A stretch of DNA of 64,000 nucleotides from Phalacrocorax aristotelis (GCF_949628215.1 NC_134279.1:9592041-9656040); one strand, 5' to 3'. Positions 33,001-48,000 are shown, counted from the stretch's first letter. Notes: generated by a model not told the origin, from the letters alone. Translations and numbers: made by a program.

Positions 33001-36000
33001 GTGCTGCCCTTTTTGTAAGCTTGGAAAAGGGAATCTGAATGACAAGTTCCCTAGTCTTCATGTGGTTTGTATAGCTGATGTGGGTCTTTAATGATTCATT
33101 ACATAATTATTTAACAATTGTTAATGAAATTTATAAAAGTATTCAATGAAGCAAGATACCCGTGCTGCTTAAGTGGCTGAAGTAGCTTTGCTTCCTAGTG
33201 TGCTTGAATAATGTAGTTAATTAAAATAACTGCACGTTTTAGTCCTTTATATTGTGCTGAGTTTGTCTTTCTTCATTGCATTTATTCCTGGGCATCAAAA
33301 AACACCTTTTATCTGATTGATATTTTGGTAGCAGAACCAGTTCGCTGTAGTGCTATTGCATAAATTAATTTGCTTTAGTCTGTCAGCAAGCATGTTGTAA
33401 AAGTGCAGTTTAGTAAAGGTATACTGTGTTACTAGGAATAGCAAGCTTTTGATCAGTAAATGGGTAAATGATCCAATTATCAATTTTTTTGGTGTATCTA
33501 AGGCATATATTATCGTCAGTTGTTATGAATTCACTGAGTGTTTGAATAGCAGCTTTTTAAAATGATATTAAGAATTATCAGAAGGCACAATATTGACAAT
33601 TACCTCAACCCTGAAGGGATTAAAAGTGTTATCTTTACAAACCTGCTGTTTGTATTTTAGTTATATATAAGAGTGTATGTAATTTTGTATGATAGGGTGT
33701 GTGGTGGTGGTGATGTTTGTTTCTAAAGTGGAGACTTGTTACCAGAGAGAAATCCATCCTGCTGCCTGCAGTCCAAGGCACAGTATTGCTTTACTTGGCT
33801 CTAGCACGTGCTCCCTTTAGACCATGAAAGCTTTTGTAGAAATTGAGTCACAGGTTGCAGCTTTCAATGAAAATGCTAAGAAAAAAGCCATGAGAAATGA
33901 AATGCAAGGCAAATAAATAGCGTAATGATTAATCAACCATATACTGGGGATTTTTTCCCCTACTGCTTGTGGCATTAAAAAACTGACTGGTTTTGAATGT
34001 AAATAGGTGGAAGGATGCAGGTGTCATAACTCACTGCCTTGGTCAGTTGTTCAAATAGTGTGAAGGAGGAGGCCAGTCTAAGGTAGTTTTGCTATAAGAT
34101 GCTAGAACTACTGTAGGAAAGGATGTTAGCATAATTGCTCTGTGTTTTTAATTTCTTTATTTCCCAGTATTTTGGATCTAAATCCATGCTCTAGACTTAA
34201 ACTATGATGTACTCCAAGGGATTGTTTTGTCATATTTGCAAGACTTTCACATTTATCTGCTAAAACAATAGATTCAAGTATAGCTTACCTTGTTTAAAAT
34301 TGGATTACGCTGTGATGTTTCAAACGGAGCATTGAAAGGAAAATGTTGTACGAGTTCAACAAACTAGTTTTGAAGGCACTGGAGTTTTGAAGAGCTCTTC
34401 TGCTGTGTGACTTCAACAGCCTATTGTTGAAGGAAATACGTTTGCAGTCCAAGTAAAAATAAAACCTGAATATTGTCTAGAAATCCTTACAGCATAAATA
34501 AAAATTCTTTGTTTGTGTCAAAAAAAGAATGTGTTCCACCTTTTATCATTATACTGCTTTCAGAAGAAATTGGTGATATATCCCTCCCCTTTTGTCAGGA
34601 AAAAAAATTTATTTGCTGACTAGTTATTTGCAGAACTTTACCTATTCTGAAGAACTACTACTAAAAAACATAATTTGTCTTGTAATAAGCAGTACTTTGG
34701 TGATATATCTTTATGTACAAACTTCGCTTCTCTTATCTCTGCACAGCGTCCAGTCTGCTTTTCCTTTTCTGTTGCCGTTGTCCCAGAGGATTGTTGCTGT
34801 TTTGGTGGTTCCAAAACTCATCTTTCATTTTTCAGAACTGTCATCTCATGTGTCTTGGCATGTCTGCACATCCATGTCTTTCTGCAGAAAATATCTTGTC
34901 GTTAGTATGTGGTGTATTAAAAGACTTGGAAGAACCATAATAAAAATGGCTGCGAAGATGGTCATTGGCAATTAAACTTCTTCATCCTTGACTTAAATTT
35001 TTTTCCCACCCCCTCAAAACTCAGCTGAAACCCAGCAAGCAAAGTAATTGAAGATAACTGAATTCTTTTATCAACACGGCATGCCACTATGGAACAGGTT
35101 ACCTTGTGGCATATGACTAAATGAACCCTTTTAATACAGTTAAGTTGGAATTAACAATAAGTGAAATAAGTTATTTGCAAGGGCTTATTGGGTTCTGCTG
35201 GAGCAGTGTACTAAAGATGCCTTTTCTGGGTGTTCAGCACTGTTAGGTGATGTTGAAACAGAGACCGAGGTAATGCTAAGCCTACAGATTTTGTTTAAAC
35301 ACGCTCTAGAGTAAGTTTTGCCTGAACAGTGGCTCTAGGCCTGTTCATAACACCGTGACAGATGTGACCTGGGTAAAACCTTTCAGTGACCTGATGTTTT
35401 GTTCTTTTACTCTCTCACCATCTTTTTAATTTTTCTTTCCCCTTTCTCTTCCCTTTCATGCTTCACACTAAAATCCAACTCCCACACGATAAGCCCTAGA
35501 AAGCCAGTCAGGAAAGATCAGTTAAATTTGGTTTTGAATGTGGCTCCTTCGGGAGATGACAAGAAACTCTGTGGAGTTGCTTTCGGGTAGGGAAGTACGG
35601 AGTGTGTGAGATCTCAGGCCTTTTTGTTCAGAAAGGGCATCGTCAGCTAGGTGGTGTGTTGCCTAATATTAATTTTCTTTTCATTTAGTGTGCAAATACA
35701 TCTTCCAAGTCTTGGATTACTACATACAGATAAGAGGTTCCTTAAAACGAGTTGGGTCTCATTCTACTCTATTCAGATGGCCTCTCCTACCACCTGGAAT
35801 AATATCCCATGACTAAGCCCAGCAACATTGAGTCTTTTATTTTTGAATCCCTTGCTATGCCCTGGTGACACACAGGGTAGAAGTTCTGGCGGAGCAGTCC
35901 TTCAGCAGCAAATTAAGTAAAAGTGCTGTGAGATGGAAAAAGGACTTCGGGGCGGTAATTGAGCAGCTAGAGGGAGATGCGTGTTTACAGACTCCCGGAG

Positions 36001-39000
36001 GACAAATGCTATGGCCAGTCAGTTTACCTTTACAGATAATTGGCAGTTTTGTTGGAGAAAACTACAAATTTGTTTGCTACTCCGCCTCTACAGCTGTTTG
36101 CCTTGTTTTGTAAAGGGCAATTAGTTTACTATTGAATGACAAGTAAAAATTAGGATTACGCAGTCACTGAGTGTTTCTGAAAGGTCTCAGTCTGAAGTTA
36201 ACTGAGGCTGAATAACAAGAAAGAGGCGGTTTGGGGTTGTGTCTTCTGTCTTTGTTTTAAACAGCAGATCTGTAGGAGAGGAGAAAACCCTGCTGGTAAA
36301 TGGTGTGGCAAAGGTCGATCAGGATTCACTGAAGTCACACGTTTTGTGTGATGTGCAAGTTGCATATTACAGTGTTAATATAATTTGCAGTGGAGCAGGG
36401 AGTGTACACTAGTTTATGCTTCTAACATTCACAGTATATTCCAGGAAGGAGACAGAGGGTTTTCAGAGGCACTGGGGCACGAGGGTGGGGTTCCCAGTGT
36501 GAAGCTGCGATAAGGAAGATTAGTCACTGGATGTGAAACAGATAAGGGTTGAGGAGGTGATGTTATCCCTGTATGAAATAATAATCCACTAGTGATTTCA
36601 GTCATGTTCAATGTTTCAAGCTTGTCTTGCAATAAAATACTGAATAAGAAGTTTCAAGGAAAGGTTGCGACTACTTCTCTATGGGGAAATACATGTTGGG
36701 AGAACAGAACCCGGCTTAACAGGGGAGGTTAAGAGGTGGTTTCCTCTGTCTCAATTCTAATCTCCAAGAAGAATTGCCTGATACTGGTGGGTGTTTTTCC
36801 CCCTGAATTCCCAATACAAAAAGGAGAACACAGTTGAGATGGGTAGGGAAAAATTGCACAGAATAAGAAAATTGGATGCATATGCAGAAGGGTAGTTGCA
36901 TATGTATTAAAAGACGTAGTAACTTTAAATAGACTTCTATTTTTCAATGCAGGTTGTTGATCCTAGATTATTAGGCCCAACAATGTTGCTATATAGGGGA
37001 GAGAGAGTTAGTTCCAAGCATTATATTAATTCCTGGCAGATATTACTGGTAGAAATAAGTCTTTTGCTCAGGAGATCAGATGGGATCATTATTAGAAAGT
37101 TTAGGTCTTGACTCGGGATGGTTCTGAAAATATGAGTGTCAGCCTCATTGCAAATGCTGATATTTATCATAAACATATTCATTGCGGAGTTTGGGCATTA
37201 AACGTTATTAGTCTTAATATAGTTTTTATAGTAATTTTCTCTTTTTACCTTTCCTTGTTTTTTTTTTTTTTCCTATTGCTTTGACTTGATTATGATCAAT
37301 ACGGCTAAATTATTTGGCATTTGAGTAATTGCTTATAAAAGGAAATTACCGTGAATATATAATTACTTCTGTGGGTTTTTTATGCTTGCATACTGATAGA
37401 CTTCTTAAATGAATTCTGTCTTATTCATAGCTTCTAATAGGCTAACTTTTTAAATGTGTTTCAGGGGCTTATTTTCTTTGCTACTTCTTAGGTTAAAGTA
37501 CCAGCATTTTGAGATAGTCTTGACCTTACAGCTGAGCAAATGCTTAAATACTGTGTCATACGGTATCCCGTACACCTGGTTTTCAAGATTATTTACACTC
37601 GTTATGAATGTAAGTTTTTCAATGTCATGTACTGTTAGTTACTTTACTGAAATGTTCACTGACTTCGATACTGAGGCCTCAAAAAGTTTTGGTGTAGTAT
37701 GATAGATAGTTAAACAGAGTTGTTAAAGCATACCTTCCTTACTCTTTTAAAATGCAGTCTCATTCTTCACCTGAAAATATTTTTCTTCCTTTCCAGAACT
37801 ACAAAATTCCACTAAAGTTATAAAAGCAGCGAAACCCAGGACGAGGAAATGCAGCAAGGTTTGTGTTTGCCAGGGGGACATTTAGCTATGAGTTACTGGA
37901 CTGATTGTATTAGAAGTCCCAGTTCATCTAACATGTTAATCTAAACTGGCATTTAGATCAGCTGATAATATGGTAGGAAAATTAAATAATTTCAAAGAAT
38001 TATTTCTGGGTGTAAATATTCAGTATGGTAAACAGCTGATATTACTAAAATAAGAAGATAGCAAGGTATTTTTACGTTATAGCCAGAACTGTTATGTTCT
38101 GCCTTGGTAATGGTTGATTTTGAAGACAGAGAAAAGTAGGAAAGGAAGGGAAATTTAAAATTAGAAGGGATGCCAAAGCAGTGTATGTATGAGGGATAAG
38201 AAAAGGCATTTTTGGTTAAAAAAGCAATGGGATTATTAAAAATACAAAGGGGCTGCAAAGAAACAACAACACTTGAGCACAAGTGATGCTAGGTTGGTTT
38301 TGGAAATCCTTTTTGCGTATTATGTGATGTGTGCGCTTTATGTGCTGTTACAAAATTATAATTATGCCAACAGGAGACACTGAATCCTTTTATTGAAAAA
38401 TTAAGTTTCTAAAATTTTGTACGGCCACCCCTTCTTAGGTTGAATAATACCTCTGCTCAAAGGTCTTCTGAAAGCTAAAAGACTTTTAAGCAGTAGATAC
38501 CTTTAAATCACGTAGGACACTATGTGTAAGACAACATTTAATCTGATAGTTGTTTTCTGTGTGCTCAAAAGTCATAAGCCCTCTTAGTTTGTTTTATAAG
38601 GGAATGCAGAAGATTTTGCTTGCTTGCTATCTCTTTTGCCTGTGCTCCCTTAAAATATTCTTCATGAAGGCATTCTTTAGACAGTTACACTAATTACGAG
38701 CTAAGATATATTGGACCTTGATTTGGATGTACTGAATAAATAGTTATTTCTACAATTGATCGTATTCTGTTTTCAAAAGTTGTGTGTTTTGTTTTCTGTT
38801 GTATTTCTCAATTTTTAAAAATTGCTGCTTGTAACAATTCTGCTCAAAGGGGTGGTCTGGCCATCTGAGTCATGACTGACACCTTCCATGTTGTGTTTTT
38901 TAATAAAAGGACTAAATCTAGGAAGCAGTACAAACCCTTTGTTGTCTTTGCAGGCTGGAGATTTTGGTGATATCACAAACTGGCCAACACCAAGTGAAAT

Positions 39001-42000
39001 AGCAAACAATGAAGTAAGTATCCTTTGTTATCTTCAGTATTATTTTTTTAAAAAAACATATAGACTTCTCTGCTTAATACCATTTCTGCCCACCCAGAAT
39101 GGGCTTTGGGTGTTGTAGGCTTTCAGCAGAAATTCTGTCAAGAATTCAGGATGCTGGCTGAGCTTTACTGGTTCTGGAATTTCTGAAGCCTTCACAGGCC
39201 CACAGAGATACAATCCATTTATTGTTAGTGGTATGCCATGGACGTGTAGGTAAAAATGTGCCATACTTACTCCACCCCTTTAAAACCCAGATTCCCCTTT
39301 TCTACATCTCACAGGTGAGAAGGCCTTTGGAGTTGTGAACATGCTGCCCTCCCTTGTGGTTCAGAATGCTTTGTGCAGGTTTTCTTAGGGCAGCTTAGTT
39401 ATCCTTGCCCTATTCCTCTGATATATTTTCCCCTGGCTGGATCTTCAGTTAACATCTATTCCATCAAATGATCTTCCTTTCACTTTATCTCAAGTGATAA
39501 GTGTGTAATATATCACACCTTGATCATGCTCTTTAAAACAAGAACAGATCACAGGCTATTGCAAGCTATGAGGTGCCATTTCATTCTTTGCTTCAGTTCT
39601 GCAGCACCTCTGTGATCCTCTTACTGTTTTGTTGGGGAGGGAAACCAGAAGATTTGGGTTCAACAATGTGCATTGTATAATGAAAGTGTCCATATGAAAA
39701 CTGAAAAAGAGCATTAAAGTAGTTTGGCGTGAATCATTTGTCCTGCGGGCTCGGTTTTTAACACCCTTCCTTCTCCCTCAACTGATTATCATAACTTCGT
39801 TGTTTATGTCAGCAACTAAATGTTTTCAGGTGTCTAACCAGGCTTTTAGCATTGTAGGTCAAAATTATAGATGTCTGTAGATTTGACAGAACGTTGTGTT
39901 TACTGTTAGGTAGAATTTTCTTCCTCCAGTAGCTTGTTCTACAGGATCTCAAAGAAAGTCTTTGAGGCTGCTAGAAAATCTTTAAAACCTGAACAGGTTA
40001 TATGCCAATAAATTAATGCTCATTCAGTTAGCTCGCATACCAGTTATAATACTTTAGTGTGTGTCTACATCCTATCGTGGTTTAGGATTTATACAAGATC
40101 CTTGATCTGACTTTTTGATTTTTTTGAAGTATTTATAAGCTTCTCCATCATCAATATTCCTGTCAGTTGCTGAGATGTTGCGAACGGAAGAGACTACCAC
40201 TTCAGAAGGAGGCAGTGGTGATATATTTAACAGTATCATGAAGGAGGCATGACTTGCATCCTAAAGCTGCTAATTTATCTGGTGGCATTAGAAGTGTATA
40301 ACTCTCAGCTGTCTGTCAAACTCCTTCCTTAGTTACTTCTAAGATTAGAAAAAATTTCACCTGTGCTTTTTATACCTCAGACACGCAGCCTCTTCGTTTG
40401 CTGCAGTCTGATAACTCAAAAATGCTATTCTTGAAGATCGTGCAGCTAGTTCCACTATGCAATACTTTTGTTTGTAACTTTTCAGAGGCTACTGTTTTAA
40501 CACAGGAGATACAATGCAGAGAAACTCTTGTCTGTAACTGTGTCCAAAAAATAACGATGTTTTCTATCCCGTTCTGATGCTCAGAAAAGGAGAGGGTGTG
40601 CTGCGCTTAGATCTGAGAGATCGAATGGCATTGAAAGTATTAAATTTTATATTCTTTAGTAATATTTGTAAATGCTAATGTTGATTTGTGACTAAGTCTA
40701 GAACATGCTTATGTTAGCATCTTTTTTTTTTTCTTCTTTTCGGAAATACTGATTTTAGTGACTTAAGAAAACATGCACCCGTATCTTGCATTCTCTTTAC
40801 TACTGCAGGTCTTTAGCATCTACTATGTTAAGTCAAATTTTGATGTGATTAATGATGTCTCTGCAGTACTAATCAGAGTGACGGAGAGATACATATGTAG
40901 TGTTTCACGAGAATATACACATTTGATGTTTTCTGTCTGAAATAGTCTGCTTTAAGAGTATTTTTTCAAAAGATTTTTTTGGTCTACTGGGTGGTCTAGA
41001 TTGTATTGCGTAGATGTTAATTAACCTTTTGCTATCTTAAGTGCATGAGAATTTTAGTACACAAATTCATGTAGTGTCTGTTTAAACCAAATAACATTTA
41101 GTTTGTATTTAATCTCAAGTGATTTGTCTAAGGGAAGGCTTTGCATTCAAATTAATTATGGCATAGTACTGCAGTATCTACTGTATGTACTCCAGCAGGT
41201 TCAAAGCTATCTCCATGACGCAGGAGTTTTCTTTCTGTCTGGCAGAACTGTCTGCGAAGCTCAGTTTTGCAGGTAGATATAATATCTGATCATAGAATAG
41301 TTTGGGTTGGAAGGGACCTTCAAAGACCATCTAGTCCAACCCCCCTGCAGTGAGCAGGGACATCTTCAACTAGATCAGGTTGCCCAGAGCCCCGTCCAGC
41401 CTGACATTGAATGGTTCCAGGGATGGGGCCTCCACAACTTCTCTGGGCAACCTGTGCCAGTGTTTCACCACCCTCATAGTAAAAAATGTCTTCCTTATAT
41501 CTAGCCCGAATCTACCTTCCTTTAGTTTAAAACCACAACCCCTTCTCCTATTGCTACAGGCCCTACTAAAAAGTCTGTCCCCACCTTTCTTAAGTCCCCT
41601 TTAAGTACTGGACAGCCACAATAAAGTCTCCCCGCAGCCTTCTCTTTTCCAGGCTAAACAACCCTAACTCTCTCAGCCTCTTCATAGGAAAGGTGCTCCA
41701 GCCCTCGGATCATTTTTGTGGCCTCCCCTGGACCCGCTCCAACAGGTCCATGCCTTTCCTGTGCTGAGGGCTCCAGAGCTGGATGCAGTACTCAGGTGGG
41801 GTCTCACCAGAGCTGAGTAGAGGGGCAGAATCCCCTCCCTCGACCTGCTGCCCACGCTGCTTTTGTTGTGGCCCAGGATAAGGTTGGCCTTGTGGGCTGC
41901 AAGTGCACATTGTCAGCTCATGTCCAGCTTTTCATCCACCAGTACCCTGAAGTCCATCTCCGCAGGACTGCTCTCAGTCCCTTCATCCCCCAGCCCGTAT

Positions 42001-45000
42001 TGATACTGGGGAAAAATGAAACTTTCCACTGTTTGCTAAAATGCTGTTCATTTTGCCTGCTTTGAAATGTGTTATTCTGTGGGATTTCCAAGAAGCAATG
42101 ATCTGCAGGATGCTGGCACTACTCAAAGGCACACAGTTGCCAGTAAATGCCACATTCTAATGTGGGGAAAAAATAAATCTGTAATCGCACACCTCCACAT
42201 CCTCTGATCTTTAGTTAGTGTTCTGGTTTAGTGGAACAGAATTGTCAGAGTTAAGACCTATGGCTCCTTATAGTTTGCACGAACATTTGGCGTGCTGTTG
42301 AGATTGTACAGCATCATGGGAATTTCTGATTTACCATTCAGTATTCTGTAAGCACAGATTTTAAAAGATAATCAGTTTGAACAGTAGGTACTGGTGAGTA
42401 GTATATCTTTCTTTCCTATAAAATAAATTTCAGTTCTGAGGTATTGAAACACGATTGTTGTGCACTCTGCAATTCTACATGTTCAGTTAAAAACAAATGA
42501 ACAAAAACTTTCTTAGTCTAAAATTCTTTATAGTGTTGCCAAGTTAGCAGAAAATAGAACTGTTTAAAATGAGACTTTACAAAGCAACACAGTTCTTAAA
42601 ACTCACCCTACTGAAGAGGTTGAGAACAGGTAATAATAAAGGAATTTTAATAGGTAAAGGAAACTGATACCTTTTGCTATCAGCAGCTGCACTGTCAGAA
42701 ATAATTACCATTATATCTTGCAGTGTAAGACTGTAAGTCACAGTAAGAAGCCAACAAATAGAAGAGAAAAGGAGGAGAAATCTGATCAAAAAAGCAATAA
42801 TGGAATCAAGGACAACCTGGAGGCAAAGCCAGATGGTCCAGGAGATAATATTAGTGAAGATGAAGCTCAAACTAATAACCAAAGGAAAAAAGGTCAGTCT
42901 GGGCACTATGTATAATGCAATAAGTCACCAGTGATACAGTTATATTAATTCCAGCTGAATGACTTGATGAAACTTTTTATGTTTTGCATTTTCTCGGTGG
43001 TAACAGGATATATTGCTTTCTGCTAGGAAGCTTAAAACAGGCTTCCTTTCTCAGGTTTTGGAGTGTTCTCTTTAGTCAAATAGGAATTGTGGAGAAAAAG
43101 CAGCTCATCTCCTACTGATGGTCCGTGGAGCTCTTGACAAATTTTGGAAAATTTTAGTGTGGCTGTACAAACCATTACTGTCTCTCATATCTTTATTTCC
43201 CTAAATAGATAGCATTAAGTTAATTTAACTTCACATATATATCTATGTATGTGTGTTACTCTGTATACTAACGCTTTAATTTTCATGTTTTGCTGTTAGC
43301 TTACACCTTTAAATGATCGCTTGAAAACTAAACCAGGTTATTAATTTCCTTTTGATCCAGTCTATTACATTAAAAATAGGGAGCAAACCTCATCTGGTCA
43401 GTAGGCTGGAGGAACAGCTGAGAGAGTTTTAAGATATTGCTGCCATGAGCTGCTTTTTATTTTTTGCTTCCCTGCTGGTATTTCTTCAGATCATAAAGAC
43501 CTTCTGTTGTTCAGATTTGTTAATCTTCCTATATATATTTAAAAACAAATACGTTACTGCTTTTAATTTTTTCAGTCTAATTGGAAACCTAAGGCAAAGC
43601 ATTCCACAGGATACAACCTATGTTTTGAGGATTTTTCCCCACAGAGTGGATAACACATTTTATGTATAAAATAAATATAAGCCATTATATATATAAAATA
43701 CATACATATATAAAAAAATATAAGCAATTATATTTCTTGGCTACAAAGGTAGGAAGCCCGCAACACCAATCAAGTATAAGACAGTAAATATTATCATTAA
43801 ATAAATGGTTAGTGGATATTTTAGGCCAGCCTACAAAAAAATACAGCTTTGCTGATAATTTTTGATGCATGTGAATGAACTTAATCTGAATTACCTCAAG
43901 GTGAAAATACAGTATCATAGCTAAATTTTCAGGAAAATGTTTATGGTTTCTGATTGAAATCTCTTAGTAGTTAACTTGATATGTTATTTCTTACCTTTAA
44001 GTTTCATATGCAAGTTGTGAAATTATATAGTAATTAATTTACTGTATATATTTAACATTTCTGTAGCTATAAATTCTTGGTAGTGGAGCTTACACCTAAA
44101 AATTAATTAAACAAAAAAAATCACCTCCATTTCATGTATTTAAACCTGCGGTAAGGTTACCTGTCAGTTTGAGAAATTCCTGTTTACTGCATTTATTATT
44201 GTTTAGTCATTCATAATATCTTAAAATTTCAATGTTAAGCTTCTCCCCATTTTTAAACTTTGAAATTAACTGTTACTAGTTCTACAAGAAGAGTTCTATA
44301 GAATCTTTTCAGGAGCTGAAACCTCAAGTAGTGCTGTAATTAAGAGTAATATATTAAACTTTTCAAGGTAACAAGCAGAAATGGGTGCCACTTCACTTGG
44401 ATGATATAAGGTCAGACAGTCAAGAAAGACCAGGCTCTCGAAATAGCTCAAGATTTCTGCTGGAAACAAACAAGTTAATACCTCATAACAACAGGCGGAA
44501 TGAGACAAGAAGTAAGTAGTTTTCAATCTCTGGGTCTTTCTATTTGTGGCAAACCAAATATAATACCATGTGATATATATTTTACCACATAATATATATA
44601 CACTATTATGGTATATACCATAACGTATAATACCAAGTGTAAATCAGGGCATGGTTTAGGAAGCGTGGTAGTGTTGGGTAAGCAGTTGGACTTGATGATC
44701 TTAGAGGTCTTTTCCAACCTTAATGATTCTTTGATTCTGTGAGTAGGCATTATATTGGCAGTTTATGTTGAATTTTGACTTTGCCTGTATTAATTAAAAC
44801 CTAGTGTTAATATTTGCCAAAACCCAGTAGAAAATAAATAAATTGTGCTGTCATTTAACAAAGTTTAAATTGGAAAGTTTTGTTTAAAAGCTTACTGTCA
44901 GATTGTTTTTTGAACCTCTTCACACATTGATCAGAGTTGTAATGTCTCAATCACTGACTCTGCTGAATAACTGAGTTTGGAAACAGTCTGTCTTTACAGT

Positions 45001-48000
45001 GTGTGCTGGTGCTCTGCATCAGAGCGGCATATGTTTTTCTCTTCGTGGCTCCCTACAGTGTCTTGGGCCGCAGCTTTACAATGCAGAAAGTTTGATAACA
45101 GTTGCATAAGGTGGCTGCTCTGTCCTGCTCTACTGCTATTCCTGCAGCTTGTTGCTACCAGAGCAATTGCTTGTGGACCTACATTTTGAACTCTGCTTTG
45201 GCAATTCTACTGATGATGTTTTTCCCTTTAAGTTGGACCAATTCCCTCGGTTCCCCGACCTATTTCTCGACATGGCCTTGCAGAAAGTTGTACTAGCACA
45301 ACAGAGGGAGAAATGCACCACAACTGGAACTGCTTCTGGTCCTCAGGTGTTCTGAATACAGCTTGTCAGATGGCAGAAATCTTAGGCTGAGTGTATCTCT
45401 TTGGTTTATGTATTGCGTTTTAAAATTGCAATATACATTAACAATTTAAATGTTTGCTTATACGGTTAGACGTGATCTTAAAGGTCTTTTCCAACCTGAA
45501 TGATTCTATGATTATTATAAGTGCTGGATACTACTGAGATGGGATTTGTTTGCTGAAGTCATTTTACGAACATGGATGTAAGGGTTTGATCTGGATGGCT
45601 GAGGGATGGACAGGGGCAGGGAGAGGATTTTTACTAGTGTATCACTTTCTTCAGCAATTATTCCTCAGGATGGTCAAATGACCAGAAACTTGTAGCATGA
45701 ACTCTACCTCAAGGCTCTAGTGATTCAGGACTAGTTTCAGTGTGAGAGAACATAAACTATCTCTTGCTCTTCAGGAACATTGGCTGTTTAAATAGAAAAC
45801 TTGTTTCGGGCTTAAATACAACACTAGCTCATGGAGGTGTTATATGTAGGACTTTTGCATGGGTCTGAGCCGCATGTACTCTGAGTGCAAAACTGAAACT
45901 GATTTGGGAAAATAGTTCAAATAATGCCTTATCCATTTGGGATTTCTAAGGTTGAGGATAGCAAGTGTGAAGCCTAAGGTACAAATTCCCGATGAGAAAG
46001 ACACATACAGACGATGATATTAATAAATTTAGTCTTATTGACAGAAAGTGCAGGGACTTGAATGTATGAGCATACAACTTATGTTGAGGGTTCATAAAAA
46101 TAGTTGCTGGTAAAGCAAGATTTCTAATAAAAACGAAGAATCGTATCTTTAGTCAGTCCTTTGTTAAAATTAGCAGCTCTCAATTTGATCAAGTAGGGGC
46201 TGTATCCCCAGGAATTCCTCTGGCAAAGAGGTCCCCCAGCATCTGGAAAACTATCCAATTACAACTTAAAGAAACTTTAAGCAAGGGTGGCTGACTGAAG
46301 ATGGAAGTCTCTGAGAGTGCTAGGAAAAGAGGAAGAAATGATGTGAGAGGGGGCTTTGTTTTCTCTCATGAGTAAAGTGAGAATTACACCTGTCCTTAAG
46401 TTTTGTGGTGAGTGGAGCTGAGGTCCCTGAGGTCTGGTTTGGACCTGTTTGCTTTCCTTTCTTCTGCTGCTGCTTCTCTCTTGCCCTCTTTTGCTATGTG
46501 CAGACCAGATTTTTATATAAGAACTTTACATAGATTCTTAGAGTCATCTTGGATATGCATGTGTTGTCAAAAAGGGGCCCTTAATTTAAAAACTCAGTTT
46601 GGGGCACAACCAGCGGAGAATAAATGATTGCTGTTAAATGGGCAGAGCCAGGGGAGCAGTAGACGTCTGCTTCTGGGAACAAAAGGGAGGCACCAGAGAG
46701 CCACAGCTGTGGAAATCCCACCCTGAGCAGGATCATCGAGAGCTAGCAGCATTTCCTGGCTCTCTCTAGGTACTGGGGGTTGTCCACAGGAGGAGACACT
46801 ATTATCGTGCCTGGAAGGAGAATTGCATGATCATTCCTTCCTGTCCCAAGCCGATCATAGGTATTGTGATCCCTGAGCTGGCACCGGTGTCCAGTTGCTT
46901 CAGAAGCATTTGAGACTGGCTGCCTGTCAAGCCCACTTACTCTTCTTTATAGCTAACAGCTTCTGCCCGACTCACCCTCAGGCATGGCTGGGCAAACCTT
47001 ACCATTTCACCCTTACAGCTTCAGATCTGACCTTCTGCTTCAGCCAGCATGACTGAGTCAGTGGATTGCCTGGGCGCAAGCTGAGAACTGTGTCACAGGG
47101 ACTTTCTAGTGCTGTGATATGTAATTATGATTGCAACCATTATGCTTTTTTCTCTTAGATTGGCGTCGTGATAGAGAAAAGAGAGATGATCATGATGAAG
47201 TGTGCAGCGTGAGAAGTGAGGGTGGCAGTGTTCGAGGATTCTCCAGAGGCAGAGGCAGAGGAAGAGGCAGAGGAAGAGGACGAGGCAGAGGAAACCCTAG
47301 AAGTATGCACAGAAGTAGATGCTTAGCAAAAATTTTAAAACTGCGCTGGTAAAGTTATTGTTTGCATGCGAAGTAAGAGTTGTCTCAAAAAAGATGTCCT
47401 GTAACTTCATATAATTAAATAACTTGTCTTTTTAAAATCAGATGCTGTAAACCAACAGTAAAATAGTGTGCATCATGCCCTAAAGTATTTGTGTGCTGGA
47501 CTTAATATTTTTCATCATCTTCCTTTATGTTCTCCTTTATTTTGAAGTGAACTTTGAATATTCAGTTGGTTATCAAGAACTGTATGGTGAAGGAACTGAC
47601 CAAGTATTTCAACCTGAGTTTAATGCTAGTGTGATGTATTACTATGGTGATGGAACAGGAGTGCAGATGTATTCTGTGGATGAAGCACTTCTCAAAGAAT
47701 ACATAAAGCATCAAATGTAAGTAGATTGTTTAATGTACAAGTATTTTCAGAGATCTAGTTAAGATAAAATAACTCATTTCAAACAGTGTTTAATTCTTAT
47801 TATCCATATAAAGATGGAGATGAAGGCATTTCAATTTAACTTTTTGATTTGACCATTACCAGTGTCAGTTTGAATTTATTCACTAGCAGGGTGGAAAAAC
47901 TGGAGTGATGGGGAGGAATTTTAAGGAAGCTGTTCTGCATCTTGTGCTGTAGTCTGGCTCTAGCTTGTATACCTGCTTTTTTTTTTACGGTACATAGCCC

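Larger units (their letters stand above)
44512..47158 (+). other. LARP1B: LARP1B intron 5
   Basis: A 2.6-kb intron with an 18-bp palindrome (44606-44623) and two CR1 3' tails in the sense direction (44650-44742, 45463-45514). The ORFs around 44977-45355 and the GC-richer sequence at 46630-47100 were not recognised. Confidence 0.6.

Noticed and set aside
34592..34975. 127-codon hydrophobic ORF in LARP1B intron 1
   Set aside because: The start is within an A-run, overlapping frames are also open, and no family resemblance was seen.
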